Below are positions 44,357-52,559 of a stretch of DNA of 64,000 nt, piece by piece. The notes beneath the pieces are model-generated. The model made no database searches. It was not told the origin of the DNA and saw only the letters and a program-made list of their open reading frames with translations. The position numbers were made by a program, and so were the translations under genes. Within the stretch, counting starts at the first letter, position 1; each line of letters starts with the position of its first letter. Origin of the DNA: Bin18 sp965242795 (GTDB lineage Bacteria > Desulfobacterota > Binatia > Bin18); assembly GCA_965242795.1 (NCBI GenBank), contig OZ251505.1, positions 3,658,001 through 3,722,000 on the forward strand, in the 5' to 3' direction.

Positions 44357-45387
44357 ATGTCCAGAATGCCTCCATACATTTCGACTTCTCGAATGATGCG
44401 GTGCCAACGCGCGAGTTCTTTATACCAGTCGAGCGTAATGGTCATGGTCGTCTTGTCGATATGGCCGGCTTCCAGCGCTTCGCAGATTTCGGCGACGCCA
44501 TCCGCCGCGATTTTTTCCGTACGGTAGCCGAGCGCTTCGATCTTGGCGAACGCGACCCGATAACTGCGTTCGTCGGGGTCGCCATACCACTCGACTTCGA
44601 CGTCCTTGGGGACGAGACTGGCGACGAGCTGGCCGAGTGGACCGATCTGATAGGTGTTGGCGTCCGAGCCGACGTTGAAAATCTCACCGTTGACGCGGTC
44701 CGGGTCCGCCCGAAGCACGAAGAGTTGCGCCCGGGCGGTGTCGTGGACATGCACCATGGGCCGCCACTGCGTCCCATCGCGCATGAGCGGCAGCCGACCG
44801 GTCTTCCAGGCCCCGAACGTCATGCCGTTGATGGCCAAGTCGAACCGCATCCGCGGCGAGAGGCCATAGACGGTAGCTTGGCGCAGCACGACGACACAGA
44901 AACGCTCGTCCGCAAGCGGCAGCACCCCCTGCTCGGCCATCTCGTTCGCCCGCGCGTAGGTGGTCAGCGGATTGGTCCGGCTGGTCTCGTCGGCGACGAC
45001 GTTCGGTTTCTGAAACCCGTAGATGCTGCACGAGGAGGGCAAGACGTAGCGCCGCACTCCGGCAGCTTTCGCAAGGCACGCGGTGCGGATGCGGGAGTCC
45101 CGATTGATGCCGAGCGTCGCGTCCTGAAACAACTCGCCGGACGGGTCGTTGGATATGGCAACAAGATCGACGACGGCGTCGATACCCTCGAAGTGTTCGG
45201 AGGAGAGTTTTCGACTATCTTCGACGATCACGTCGAGTCGGTCACGGTCCGGCAGGAGATGACGGCCGAAAAAAAATCGGTCGACCGCTCGGACGGCGTA
45301 TCCCTCACGCAACAGCAGCGGGACCAGAACGGTGCCGATGTATCCGCCCGCGCCCGTCACCAGGACCGTTTTGATTGCTGCTTGCAT
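44353..45387 (-). CDS. NAD-dependent sugar-nucleotide epimerase/dehydratase-like protein
   Basis: 344 residues from ATG 45387. The Rossmann motif is TGAGGYIG (11-18). SSCSIYGFQ and LRQATVYGLSPRMRFDLAINGM are extended-SDR text. At the catalytic tetrad the expected YxxxK is YARAN (Y144, N148), so lysine is replaced by asparagine. It is not RmlB by these features, although it occupies the place in the cluster where rmlB is often found. The product is unknown; it may make a rhamnose-related deoxysugar. Overlaps the rmlD start by four bases, and rmlC lies 79 bases upstream. Confidence 0.82.
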   Translation of the reverse strand: MQAAIKTVLVTGAGGYIGTVLVPLLLREGYAVRAVDRFFFGRHLLPDRDRLDVIVEDSRKLSSEHFEGIDAVVDLVAISNDPSGELFQDATLGINRDSRIRTACLAKAAGVRRYVLPSSCSIYGFQKPNVVADETSRTNPLTTYARANEMAEQGVLPLADERFCVVVLRQATVYGLSPRMRFDLAINGMTFGAWKTGRLPLMRDGTQWRPMVHVHDTARAQLFVLRADPDRVNGEIFNVGSDANTYQIGPLGQLVASLVPKDVEVEWYGDPDERSYRVAFAKIEALGYRTEKIAADGVAEICEALEAGHIDKTTMTITLDWYKELARWHRIIREVEMYGGILDI

Positions 45388-45466
45388 CTTCGACTCTGAC
45401 AGTCTCTCTGAAATGGGCCGTGGGAACACTTTCGTGCCTGCCCGCAGGGTCTGCAATCCGAAAAGC

Positions 45467-46027
45467 TCAACGATAGGTGAAGGGAGTTACGAGTTCAGAG
45501 AGATTCGGCTGCTTTCGATCCTTTTCGGACACTGCCGCGTCACCCTCTGCGATTGGCCACGGAATACGCAACGCCGGATCGTTCCACCGTAAACCTCTAT
45601 CGTAATCCGGTGCATAAAAGTCGCTCACTTTGTAGATGACCTCGGTATCCGGCTCAAACGTCATGAAGCCATGAGCAAAGCCGACGGGAACCCATATCTG
45701 GTTCCATGCAGGAGCGGACAGAATCACGCTGACATGCTTTCCGTAGGTGGGAGAACCTTTCCGAATATCCACTGCGACGTCGAAAACCGATCCTTTGACG
45801 ACACGAACCAGCTTGTCCTGTGCAAACGGCGGAACCTGAAAATGCAGCCCCCGGACCACTCCCCTGGCCTCCGAGTATGAATGGTTATCCTGCACGAAGG
45901 CACACGTGATTCCGCACTCCGCCAAGGCTTGTTTATTGTACACTTCCGAGAAAAACCCCCGGCGGTCGCCGTGCTTTCTCGGAAAGAGGAGCTTGACGTC
46001 TGGAATGTCAAGTTCTTCGACCTGCAT
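45467..46027 (-). CDS. rmlC: dTDP-4-dehydrorhamnose 3,5-epimerase RmlC
   Basis: 186 residues from ATG 46027, which gives the usual MQVEELDIPDVKLL start; an ATG at 46054 would add nine residues. Cupin fold with H62 in RGLHFQ, K72 in QDKLVRV and Y132 in EVIYKVSDFY, all matching the catalytic set. GFAHGFMTF is typical. It epimerises carbons 3 and 5 of the dTDP-4-keto-6-deoxyglucose made by RmlB. It overlaps the end of rmlA by 20 bases. Confidence 0.95.
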   Translation of the reverse strand: MQVEELDIPDVKLLFPRKHGDRRGFFSEVYNKQALAECGITCAFVQDNHSYSEARGVVRGLHFQVPPFAQDKLVRVVKGSVFDVAVDIRKGSPTYGKHVSVILSAPAWNQIWVPVGFAHGFMTFEPDTEVIYKVSDFYAPDYDRGLRWNDPALRIPWPIAEGDAAVSEKDRKQPNLSELVTPFTYR

Positions 46028-46925
46028 CCGCCAGTCCTTCTCGCGTGTCTTCAACCTCGCGCAGTACCTGGAAGAGATACTGGCCGTAGGTGTTCTTCCT
46101 CATGGCCGCGGCCAGTTTCTCCATCTGGTGTGCGTCGATCCATTGCTGGCGGTAGGCGATCTCTTCAGGGCAGGCGATCTTCAACCCCTGCCGGTGCTCG
46201 ATAGTCTGGACGAATTGACCGGCCTCGATCAAGCTTTCGTGCGTGCCGGTATCGAGCCAGGCATAGCCCCGCCCCATACGCTGGACCGACAGCGTGCCGA
46301 GATCGAGATAACGCCGGTTGAGGTCGGTGATCTCCAACTCGCCGCGGGCAGAGGGCGTGAGGTCCCGGGCATACTCCACGGCATGGTGGTCGTAAAAATA
46401 GAGGCCGGTTACTGCGAAGTTGGATTTTGGAGAAACAGGCTTTTCTTCGAGGCTGACCGCCCGGCCGCGGACGTCGAATTCCACGATGCCGTACCGCTCG
46501 GGGTCGTGCACGTGGTAGGCGAAGATCGTTGCCCCATCCATATACGAATCGGCTGTAGCGAGAATTTCGGGAAAGGAGTGTCCATAGAAAATATTGTCGC
46601 CCAGCACCAAGGCTGCCGGCGCCTCCCCGAGAAAGTCTGCCCCGATGATGAGGGCCTGGGCGAGGCCGTCGGGCGACGGTTGCTCGGCATACCGGATATG
46701 CAACCCCCATTGGGTTCCGTCGCCGAGCAGGGCTTTGAACAAAGGTACATCATGTGGGGTCGAGATGACGAGAATGTCCCGAAGTCCGGCCAGCATCAGC
46801 GTAGTCAACGGGTAGTAGATCAGAGGTTTGTCGAACACGGGCAGGAGCTGCTTGGATACGGCTCTGGTCGCTGGATACAGTCGGGTTCCCGCGCCGCCCG
46901 CCAGAATGATGCCTTTCCGCTTCAT
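46008..46925 (-). CDS. rmlA: Glucose-1-phosphate thymidylyltransferase RmlA
   Basis: 305 residues from ATG 46925. The N-terminal nucleotide signature is GIILAGGAGTRLYPATRAVSKQLLP, followed by KPLIYYPL, ALVLGDNIFYGH, VEFDVRGRAVSLEEKP and RGYAWLDTGTHESL. It makes dTDP-glucose from dTTP and glucose-1-phosphate, the first step to dTDP-rhamnose. First gene of the minus-strand rmlA-rmlC-epimerase-rmlD block. The tRNA-Arg gene lies 121 bases upstream. Confidence 0.97.
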   Translation of the reverse strand: MKRKGIILAGGAGTRLYPATRAVSKQLLPVFDKPLIYYPLTTLMLAGLRDILVISTPHDVPLFKALLGDGTQWGLHIRYAEQPSPDGLAQALIIGADFLGEAPAALVLGDNIFYGHSFPEILATADSYMDGATIFAYHVHDPERYGIVEFDVRGRAVSLEEKPVSPKSNFAVTGLYFYDHHAVEYARDLTPSARGELEITDLNRRYLDLGTLSVQRMGRGYAWLDTGTHESLIEAGQFVQTIEHRQGLKIACPEEIAYRQQWIDAHQMEKLAAAMRKNTYGQYLFQVLREVEDTREGLADAGRRT

Positions 46926-47045
46926 CGTGCATTCGAATGCTGGCCACACAGATTATTGAAGATTTCTCCTGCTGGCTGAGCACGAATTCCAATATAGATG
47001 GCCGAAATACGCTCTTTGGGAGGGATGGAATCGTTATGAGGAGCT

Positions 47046-47117
47046 TACCCCCGCCGGGAATCGAACCCAGACCCCAGGTTCCGGAGACCTGTGTGATATC
47101 CATTTCACCACGGGGGC
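47046..47117 (-). tRNA. tRNA-Arg (anticodon CCG)
   Basis: The minus strand folds as a cloverleaf: acceptor GCCCCCG paired with CGGGGGT plus discriminator A, anticodon stem CAGGT/ACCTG with loop CTCCGGA giving anticodon CCG, and T-arm CTGGG-TTCGATT-CCCGG. The 3' CCA is not encoded. It reads CGG codons. It marks the right edge of the polysaccharide locus, a typical position for island integration. Confidence 0.9.
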
Positions 47118-47284
47118 ACGGTCGGTGAAGTATCGTATCACACGGGGAACTCCTGAACAATATCAACCAAACGTGACGCTATGGAGGTCGTTGTCACTCC
47201 GGCACCCGCCGAAATCCGGGGCCATACGAGCCCGAACTCCTGTTTTTGCCGAAATCGCCTGTAGAGACGGCGAACCGGCTGGGA

Positions 47285-47680
47285 CTATTCCTCACGGTCG
47301 ATCGAGAGCACGTCGTTTTCGTCGTACAGCCGGTTTTCGAGGTAGATCTCCGGGTAGCGGGCCTGAGTTTCCAGGGTCTCGTCCACACCGGCTTCGACAT
47401 CTTCCGGTGCGGGGCTTCCCTCAAGATCGGGCGTCAGGCCGCTGTCGTAGAGTTCGGGATACCGCATCCGCATTTCCAGGCTTTCGTCCGTCGCATCCGG
47501 GTCGGCCTCAATGTCTCCGAACGTGCCCTGTTCCGAGGGAGTGTCCCCGTCGAGCAGGGACCCGGAAGAGTCCGGGCGAACGGAGAATAGGGACTGGGCG
47601 ACGCCTACTTCCGTTGAGATGAAGACGAACGCCAGCCCGAGACCGAGTATGAGAAAATGGGGCAGGGACGTTCTCGTCAT
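47285..47680 (-). CDS. Small exported protein with duplicated RYPE(L/I)Y motif
   Basis: 131 residues from ATG 47680. A signal peptide (about 1-28, LPHFLILGLGLAFVFISTEVGVAQ) precedes a very acidic mature part. Two internal copies of a motif, LEMRMRYPELYDSGL (about 66-80) and LETQARYPEIYLENR (about 102-116), suggest a duplicated short module. No family is recognised. It overlaps the end of the OB-fold gene by four bases, so the two are co-translated. Confidence 0.75.
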   Translation of the reverse strand: MTRTSLPHFLILGLGLAFVFISTEVGVAQSLFSVRPDSSGSLLDGDTPSEQGTFGDIEADPDATDESLEMRMRYPELYDSGLTPDLEGSPAPEDVEAGVDETLETQARYPEIYLENRLYDENDVLSIDREE

Positions 47681-48180
47681 GTGGAAACTCTCCTTGTCGC
47701 ATGGGTTTCGGATAAAGAGCGAAGTGTCGGCTGTCGCCGCGGGCCGGCGACCGTTTCTCGGAAATCCAATGAATCCGCGTGCAGGAGCGCACAACCGCTC
47801 AGACGAACATGGGTGGTTTTCCCCGCGGCGTAACCCTTGACGAGGATACGCTGGCCGGACCGTAGGACTTTCACCTCGTCAATTTGGGCTTGCGCAACTT
47901 GGCATTCGACCCCGCTGAGGAGCGATTGACCGCCCTGCAAGATGATCGCGAGTTGCCCCGCCATGTCCTGCTCGACACGGGCGACATCCCCCGTCACCTG
48001 GACGAGACGGTCGCGGTATTGCCGGTCCGCGGCAACAGGGTCGTCGAAATAGGCGGTCGACAGGCTGATCGCGGACGTACGGAACGCCGGTGAAGCGTCA
48101 CGCTCTGCCGCAGTGCGATCTGACGTGCGAAAAAAGAGAATGATGGCCAGAACGACGATGGGAATCGCCAGAAACCGCAT
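47677..48180 (-). CDS. Membrane-anchored OB-fold protein (tRNA_anti-like)
   Basis: 167 residues. An N-terminal hydrophobic anchor (about 3-18) is followed by a domain with AISLSTAYFDDPVAADRQYRDRLVQVTGDVARVEQDMAGQLAIILQ and VECQVAQAQIDEVKVLRSGQRILVKGY, the pattern of the extracytoplasmic tRNA_anti-like OB fold. Function of this family is unknown; no RNA binding is implied. It lies downstream of the oxidase cluster with the small acidic exported protein as its partner. Confidence 0.78.
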   Translation of the reverse strand: MRFLAIPIVVLAIILFFRTSDRTAAERDASPAFRTSAISLSTAYFDDPVAADRQYRDRLVQVTGDVARVEQDMAGQLAIILQGGQSLLSGVECQVAQAQIDEVKVLRSGQRILVKGYAAGKTTHVRLSGCALLHADSLDFRETVAGPRRQPTLRSLSETHATRRVST

Positions 48181-48340
48181 CTCTCACCCCAAGACAGCGG
48201 AAACCTAGGACGTTCCGACCGACAGGGTCAAGACCGTCGTCCGACTGTGCATCTCCGAGGGTTGGGGGAGGGTTTTGTCGGCTGGGCGTTTCCACCGCGG
48301 CCGGGACGGAAGAACGGAGGAGGTAGAGAGGGGCGGCGGG

Positions 48341-48670
48341 CTAATGACCTGCGGTTTCGCTCATGGCGGCCGGCTCGACCGGGGTGTACGTCCGGCCCGA
48401 CGAAGTCAGGTCGGGGAGCAGCATCACGATCAGGAATACGCAGATCACCATCGGCACCAGGGCGATGACGCTCAACGTCGTCCGCTCGAAACGCAGGTGC
48501 ATGAAATACAGGGCGACGAGCAGGGCTTTGACCACCGCGAGGATGACCAGCAGGCTGCCGGCGGTCAACTTGGCGGAGACGAGGGGGGGGACCATCAACT
48601 CCAGGATGGTGAGGGCGGTCAGCGCCCCCATGATGGCGAGATAGTTGGGTTCGGCGTGGTCGTTGGCCAT
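48341..48670 (-). CDS. Cytochrome c oxidase subunit IV (CoxD/CyoD type)
   Basis: 109 residues with three membrane helices (about 11-30, 37-56, 67-86) and the conserved ALYFMHLRFERTTLS motif at the second-third helix junction. Such subunits stabilise the bacterial aa3/bo3 complex in the inner membrane. It lies 11 bases downstream of the subunit III gene and is the last oxidase gene of the minus-strand cluster. Confidence 0.88.
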   Translation of the reverse strand: MANDHAEPNYLAIMGALTALTILELMVPPLVSAKLTAGSLLVILAVVKALLVALYFMHLRFERTTLSVIALVPMVICVFLIVMLLPDLTSSGRTYTPVEPAAMSETAGH

Positions 48671-48681
48671 CGAGTCTCCCT

Positions 48682-49311
48682 CTACAGCAGATAGACGAAC
48701 GTAAAGACCAGTATCCAGACCAGGTCGACGAAGTGCCAGTAGAGCCCGACGATTTCGACCGGGCTGGCGTTGTCGCCCAGGAACCGGCCGTGCATGCCGG
48801 TGAACAGCACGCAGGTCAGATACACGACGCCGCCGAAGACGTGGCAGCCGTGAAAGCCGGTCAGGACGTAGAACGTGGTGCCGAACAGCGGGGCGCCCCA
48901 CGGGTTCTCGCTCATGGTCATGCCGATGTGGGTCAGGTGCGTCCACTCGTAGGCTTGCAGCCCGAGGAAGACGGTGCCGCCGCCGATGGTCAACAGCAAG
49001 TACTTGCGGAAGTTGGGCAGGTCGCTGTGTTTGGCCGCGGAGAGTGCCTTGACCATCGTGAAACTGCTGACGATCAACAGGAACGTCATGAACGCGGTCA
49101 GGTTGATGCCGAGCGCGTCGATCGGGTTGGGCCAGTCGGGGCTGCTCGCACGGATGGCGCCGTATCCGGCTAGCAATCCGCCGAACGACATGGCGTCGCC
49201 GGCCAGAAAGACCCACATGCCCAGTTTCCCCCAACTCTCCGGCGTGACCGGCGACTCCGCCGGCTGCTTCACCGCCACGGGGGCGTGAGACTCGATAGCA
49301 GCTACGCTCAC
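48682..49311 (-). CDS. Cytochrome c oxidase subunit III (copy 2)
   Basis: 209 residues from a GTG at 49311 with GGAGGAG seven bases upstream; the GTGA overlaps the stop of the preceding small membrane gene. Five membrane helices, GMWVFLAGDAMSFGGLLAGYGAIR, GLQAYEWTHL and the FYVLTGFHGCHVFGG signature, ending in WHFVDLVWILVFTFVYLL. This is the fuller match to subunit III. A second, different subunit III gene lies one gene upstream. Confidence 0.92.
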   Translation of the reverse strand: MSVAAIESHAPVAVKQPAESPVTPESWGKLGMWVFLAGDAMSFGGLLAGYGAIRASSPDWPNPIDALGINLTAFMTFLLIVSSFTMVKALSAAKHSDLPNFRKYLLLTIGGGTVFLGLQAYEWTHLTHIGMTMSENPWGAPLFGTTFYVLTGFHGCHVFGGVVYLTCVLFTGMHGRFLGDNASPVEIVGLYWHFVDLVWILVFTFVYLL

Positions 49312-49625
49312 GGATGCTCCTCCTTCGAGACCGGGTCGGTCGGGATGTGCGGTGAGAGGCTCTGGTCGGGCTGGCGAGGATGCCGCGTTTTCCAGTACCG
49401 GTAGGCGATCCACCCGCCGATCGAGCCGAACACGACAAACGGCATGCTCATCAGAAAGAACGCGCTCCGCAACATGCCTTGGGTGACTTGCTCGTTCGCG
49501 CTGGGAAAGAGAGTCTGACACATTGCACAGCCTTGCGCTAGAGCCTCGCCGGCCGCCAGCACAAGGCTTACGACTGCGAGTGACCAGCCGCCGAGCCGGT
49601 TCGTCAGGGTAGGCAACGTATCCAT
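49308..49625 (-). CDS. Small membrane protein with CxxC motif in oxidase cluster
   Basis: 105 residues. A signal-type helix (about 13-30) is followed directly by GCAMCQTLFPSANEQV, a CxxC pair just outside the membrane, then a second helix (about 55-75) and a hydrophilic tail. Similar CxMCQ proteins accompany oxidase genes in several phyla. It may act in copper or disulfide handling for the oxidase, but this is inference. Overlaps the GTG start of the following subunit III gene. Confidence 0.78.
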   Translation of the reverse strand: MDTLPTLTNRLGGWSLAVVSLVLAAGEALAQGCAMCQTLFPSANEQVTQGMLRSAFFLMSMPFVVFGSIGGWIAYRYWKTRHPRQPDQSLSPHIPTDPVSKEEHP

Positions 49626-49651
49626 CGCGAAGTACGCTCCGTCGGTGCGGA

Positions 49652-50350
49652 TCAGTTCAGATACACGAGCGGAAAGAGCACCGTCCACAAGGCGCCCACG
49701 TAGTACCAATACATACTGCACGCCTCGACGCCGGCGTGGGCGTCGGGCGAGAACTTTCCGCGGCGTGCCTGGAATACGACGACCCCCAGCCACAGCACCG
49801 CGACCAGCACGTGCACGCCGTGGCAGCCGATCAGGGTATAGAAGGTTGCGCCGTACATGCCGGTCGAAAGGGTCAGCCCGTCGCGGACGAGGTGCACCCA
49901 CTCGTACCCTTGGACGCACAGAAAGAGGGTGCCCAGCGCCGCGCTGACGGCGAGCCCGCGCACGAACGCCGGCTGCCGGTCGGCTTTGAGGCAACCCATC
50001 GCCCGGAACATGGTGTAACAACTCAGCAGCAGCACCCCGGTGTTCATCCAGGTTACCCCGACAGGCAGGAAGACGTGTCCGGACGGCCACGTCACGCTTC
50101 CGAAGCGGAAGACGATGTAGGCACCGATGAGGCCGGCGAAGAACATCGTCTCCGCCCCGATCAGCATCAACATCCCCATGCGCACGTTGCTGATCGGCGG
50201 GCGCGGGGCACCGGGCGGCGGGCCGCCGCCGAAACCGGGGAGGGCGACGAGGGGGTCGGGAGTCTCGCGGGCCGGGGCCGGCTCGAAGTCGGCAGGTCGG
50301 AGAGCTTCCACCCGTCCTGTCCGTACCGATCCGACTGCGTGCAGCGGCAT
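49652..50350 (-). CDS. Cytochrome c oxidase subunit III (copy 1)
   Basis: 232 residues. A 50-residue Pro/Gly-rich N-terminal extension precedes five membrane helices. Family text: MLIGAETMFFAGLIGAYIVFR (Glu in helix III region), VQGYEWVHL, YTLIGCHGVHVLVA and WYYVGALWTVLFPLVYL. It differs clearly from the second subunit III gene downstream, so the cluster encodes two divergent subunit III proteins. They may be alternatives or form a split seven-helix unit. Confidence 0.92.
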   Translation of the reverse strand: MPLHAVGSVRTGRVEALRPADFEPAPARETPDPLVALPGFGGGPPPGAPRPPISNVRMGMLMLIGAETMFFAGLIGAYIVFRFGSVTWPSGHVFLPVGVTWMNTGVLLLSCYTMFRAMGCLKADRQPAFVRGLAVSAALGTLFLCVQGYEWVHLVRDGLTLSTGMYGATFYTLIGCHGVHVLVAVLWLGVVVFQARRGKFSPDAHAGVEACSMYWYYVGALWTVLFPLVYLN

Positions 50351-50415
50351 TCGCTCTGCCTTTTCCAGCTAAGCGTGTCAACGCTCGTTGACTCCAGCCG
50401 AACCCGTTCCGGGCG

Positions 50416-50532
50416 TTACGCCACGATGATGAACCACACCGTGGCGAGGATGTACAGGACGATGAACACGGCCAGTCGGCGGCCGAGGGAGCGGTTTTCC
50501 GCCTTTCGTTCAGACCGTCTGACGAGTGGCAT
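50416..50532 (-). CDS. Short single-helix membrane protein in oxidase cluster
   Basis: A 38-codon frame from ATG 50532 to TAA 50416. The first 17 residues are basic (MPLVRRSERKAENRSLGRR) and the rest is one helix (LAVFIVLYILATVWFIIVA). Position between ctaB and a subunit III gene, on the same strand, supports a small oxidase subunit of the CcoS/CtaF-like kind. The ribosome-binding site is weak, so this is moderate. Confidence 0.55.
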   Translation of the reverse strand: MPLVRRSERKAENRSLGRRLAVFIVLYILATVWFIIVA

Positions 50533-50579
50533 GATGTCTTTCGTACCAATCGGCTTCCCCGGTGTTCAACCGGATTGGC

Positions 50580-51533
50580 TCAGTGGTCTCCATGCACGGC
50601 GGATGCCGGGAACGTCGGGGGCATGGCGCGGCCGGGCAGTTTGTCCAGAGCCATGGCGGTCAACAGGATCGGCAGGTACGCCAGCGACGCGAACATCAGG
50701 GAGCGCGCCGACTCCCGCGAGCGGGTCCGTGCCACGCGCATGCCGTACCACAGGAACAGACAGCCCAGCCCGAAGGCGACGACGAAGTACCGCGTGCCGG
50801 CCATCCCGACCAGCGTCGGGAGCAGGCCGACGGCCAGCAGCGCCAGACAATGCGTGACGATCTGGCGCCCGGTACTTTTCCCGTCCGGTTCGATCACCGG
50901 CAGCAGGCGAAAGCCTGCCCGGGCATAGTCATCGCGGTACAGCCAGGCAATCGCCAGCGAGTGGGGCATTTGCCAGAGGAACATGATCGTGAACAGAATG
51001 GCCGCTTCGATGCCCAACGTCCCGTTGGCCGCGGCCCAGCCCACGACCGGCGGCAAGGCGCCCGGCACTGCGCCGGCAATGCTGCACAGCGTGGTCTTCT
51101 GCTTGAGTGGCGTGTAGGCGAAGAGATAGCTCGCACTGATCGTCGCCGTGACCAGGGCGCTCGGCGGATTGACGACCAGCAGCAGGTACGTCAAACCGGC
51201 CACGGTCAGCAGCGTCCCGAAGACCAAGGCATCCGCGGGCTGCAAGCGGCCCGCAGGCAACGGCCGTGTGCGGGTGCGCTCCATCAGCGCGTCGGCGTGA
51301 CGCTCCATCAACTGGTTGAGCGCCAGCGTTCCGCCGCCGGCCAAGCCGGTTCCCAGCAACGTGTGCAGGAGCAGACCGTAGTCCACGGCCGGTCCCGACC
51401 CCAGATAGAAACCGACGGTCGTCGTCAGCAGAATCATGCTGACCAGCCGTGGTTTGGTGAGTTCGACGAACGCCGCGGTCCGCCGCCGGAGGCGGGACGT
51501 GTCGAGTCCGAGCGTCTGCGTAAGCGGCGTCAT
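50580..51533 (-). CDS. ctaB: Protoheme IX farnesyltransferase (heme O synthase)
   Basis: 317 residues from ATG 51533. UbiA-family membrane enzyme with about eight or nine helices: ELTKPRLVSMILLTTTVGF, the Asp/Asn-rich ALNQLMERHADALMERTRTRPLP, YTPLKQKTTL, FLWQMPHSLAIAWLYRDDYARAG and GMAGTRYFVVAFGLG. It attaches a farnesyl chain to heme B to give heme O. Its start overlaps the stop of ctaA by four bases (51530-51533), coupling the two heme steps. Confidence 0.95.
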   Translation of the reverse strand: MTPLTQTLGLDTSRLRRRTAAFVELTKPRLVSMILLTTTVGFYLGSGPAVDYGLLLHTLLGTGLAGGGTLALNQLMERHADALMERTRTRPLPAGRLQPADALVFGTLLTVAGLTYLLLVVNPPSALVTATISASYLFAYTPLKQKTTLCSIAGAVPGALPPVVGWAAANGTLGIEAAILFTIMFLWQMPHSLAIAWLYRDDYARAGFRLLPVIEPDGKSTGRQIVTHCLALLAVGLLPTLVGMAGTRYFVVAFGLGCLFLWYGMRVARTRSRESARSLMFASLAYLPILLTAMALDKLPGRAMPPTFPASAVHGDH

Positions 51534-52489
51534 GCGCCGACCCCCGGAGCGGCGAACGATTCCGCGACCGGTTGCGGACGACCGGAGAACCGATAGGCGC
51601 GCAACGTGCAGCGCAGGCCGGTCGCCAGCAGCAGCGCGCCGAGGATGACGTGGCTGGTCGCCAGCAGGACGGCCGCGGTACTCAACGGGCCGCCCGGCGC
51701 CAGATATTTCACGATGTAGGCGGCCAGTCCGAGCCCGACCTGGAGCAGCAGCAAGCCGCGCAGCAGGCGGGCCGACCGCAGCAGGGGCGCTCCCGCGACC
51801 TGGTCGTCGGACTGCCGGACATAGTCCTGAACGGTGTCGAGCAGCAGAAAGACGGTCACGAAGACGACCATCGCCCCCGCGATATGCAGGCTGAGCCCGA
51901 CGCCGGTATGGCGAAAGATCGCGCCCAGCACGAGTTGGGCGTAGATCAGCCCGACGTTCAGCAGCCCGAGCCGTCTCAACCTCGTGGAATCGGCACGGGA
52001 TGCGTGACGCGGGGCAGTTCGCCACTCCGCGGTCGTGAACAAGCTGATGCCGGCCAGCAGGGCGAAGAACGCCTGGGCCAGAGAAGCATGGACGATAGCG
52101 ATGCGGTATTCGACCAGAAGCACCCGCAGCCCGCCCAATACGCCCTGCACGACGACCGCGACCACCGCGGCGATCCCCAACCACGCCAGCCAGCGCCGCG
52201 ACTCCGTCGCCCACAGCGTAGCGGCCAGGGCGAGCGTCAGCATTCCGACTCCGGCGCCGAGCAGCCGGTGGCTGTGTTCGTAGAAGATGCCGCCGACCAT
52301 CTTGGACCACGGGTACAGAAACATGTTGTAGCCGAAGGTCGTCGGCCAGTCGGGCACGACCATCCCGACTTGCAGGCTCGTCACCAAGCCGCCCAGAAAC
52401 AGCAGCAGCAGGGTGGCCGCGGCGGTGGTGACGGCCAGCCGGTGGGGCCAGACCGAAACGGGGTCTGAAGGAGTCGGGTCGGTCTGCAT
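51530..52489 (-). CDS. ctaA: Heme A synthase (CtaA/COX15 type)
   Basis: 319 residues from ATG 52489; a GTG six codons upstream (52507) is a possible alternative start. Eight membrane helices and the histidine motifs EHSHRLLGAGVG, IVHASLAQAFFALL, GVGLSLHIAGAM and VILGALLLATG. It oxidises heme O to heme A for the oxidase. The DWPTTFGYNMFLYPW loop is typical of the COX15-like form. It lies between coxA (ctaD) and ctaB, in the same operon. Confidence 0.93.
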   Translation of the reverse strand: MQTDPTPSDPVSVWPHRLAVTTAAATLLLLFLGGLVTSLQVGMVVPDWPTTFGYNMFLYPWSKMVGGIFYEHSHRLLGAGVGMLTLALAATLWATESRRWLAWLGIAAVVAVVVQGVLGGLRVLLVEYRIAIVHASLAQAFFALLAGISLFTTAEWRTAPRHASRADSTRLRRLGLLNVGLIYAQLVLGAIFRHTGVGLSLHIAGAMVVFVTVFLLLDTVQDYVRQSDDQVAGAPLLRSARLLRGLLLLQVGLGLAAYIVKYLAPGGPLSTAAVLLATSHVILGALLLATGLRCTLRAYRFSGRPQPVAESFAAPGVGA

Positions 52490-52559
52490 CGGGGCAGCCG
52501 TCCGCACGGTTTTTCGCGGCCCCGCGGGGACGGTCGGAACCGTCCGCCGCGGGGCGCGT

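Noticed and set aside
44401..45399. Plus-strand open frame of 332 codons over the epimerase gene
   Set aside because: Antisense shadow of the well-supported SDR gene on the minus strand.
47046..47117. Attachment site at the tRNA-Arg gene
   Set aside because: No integrase gene and no second copy of the tRNA 3' end were seen in the window, so only a possible border is reported.
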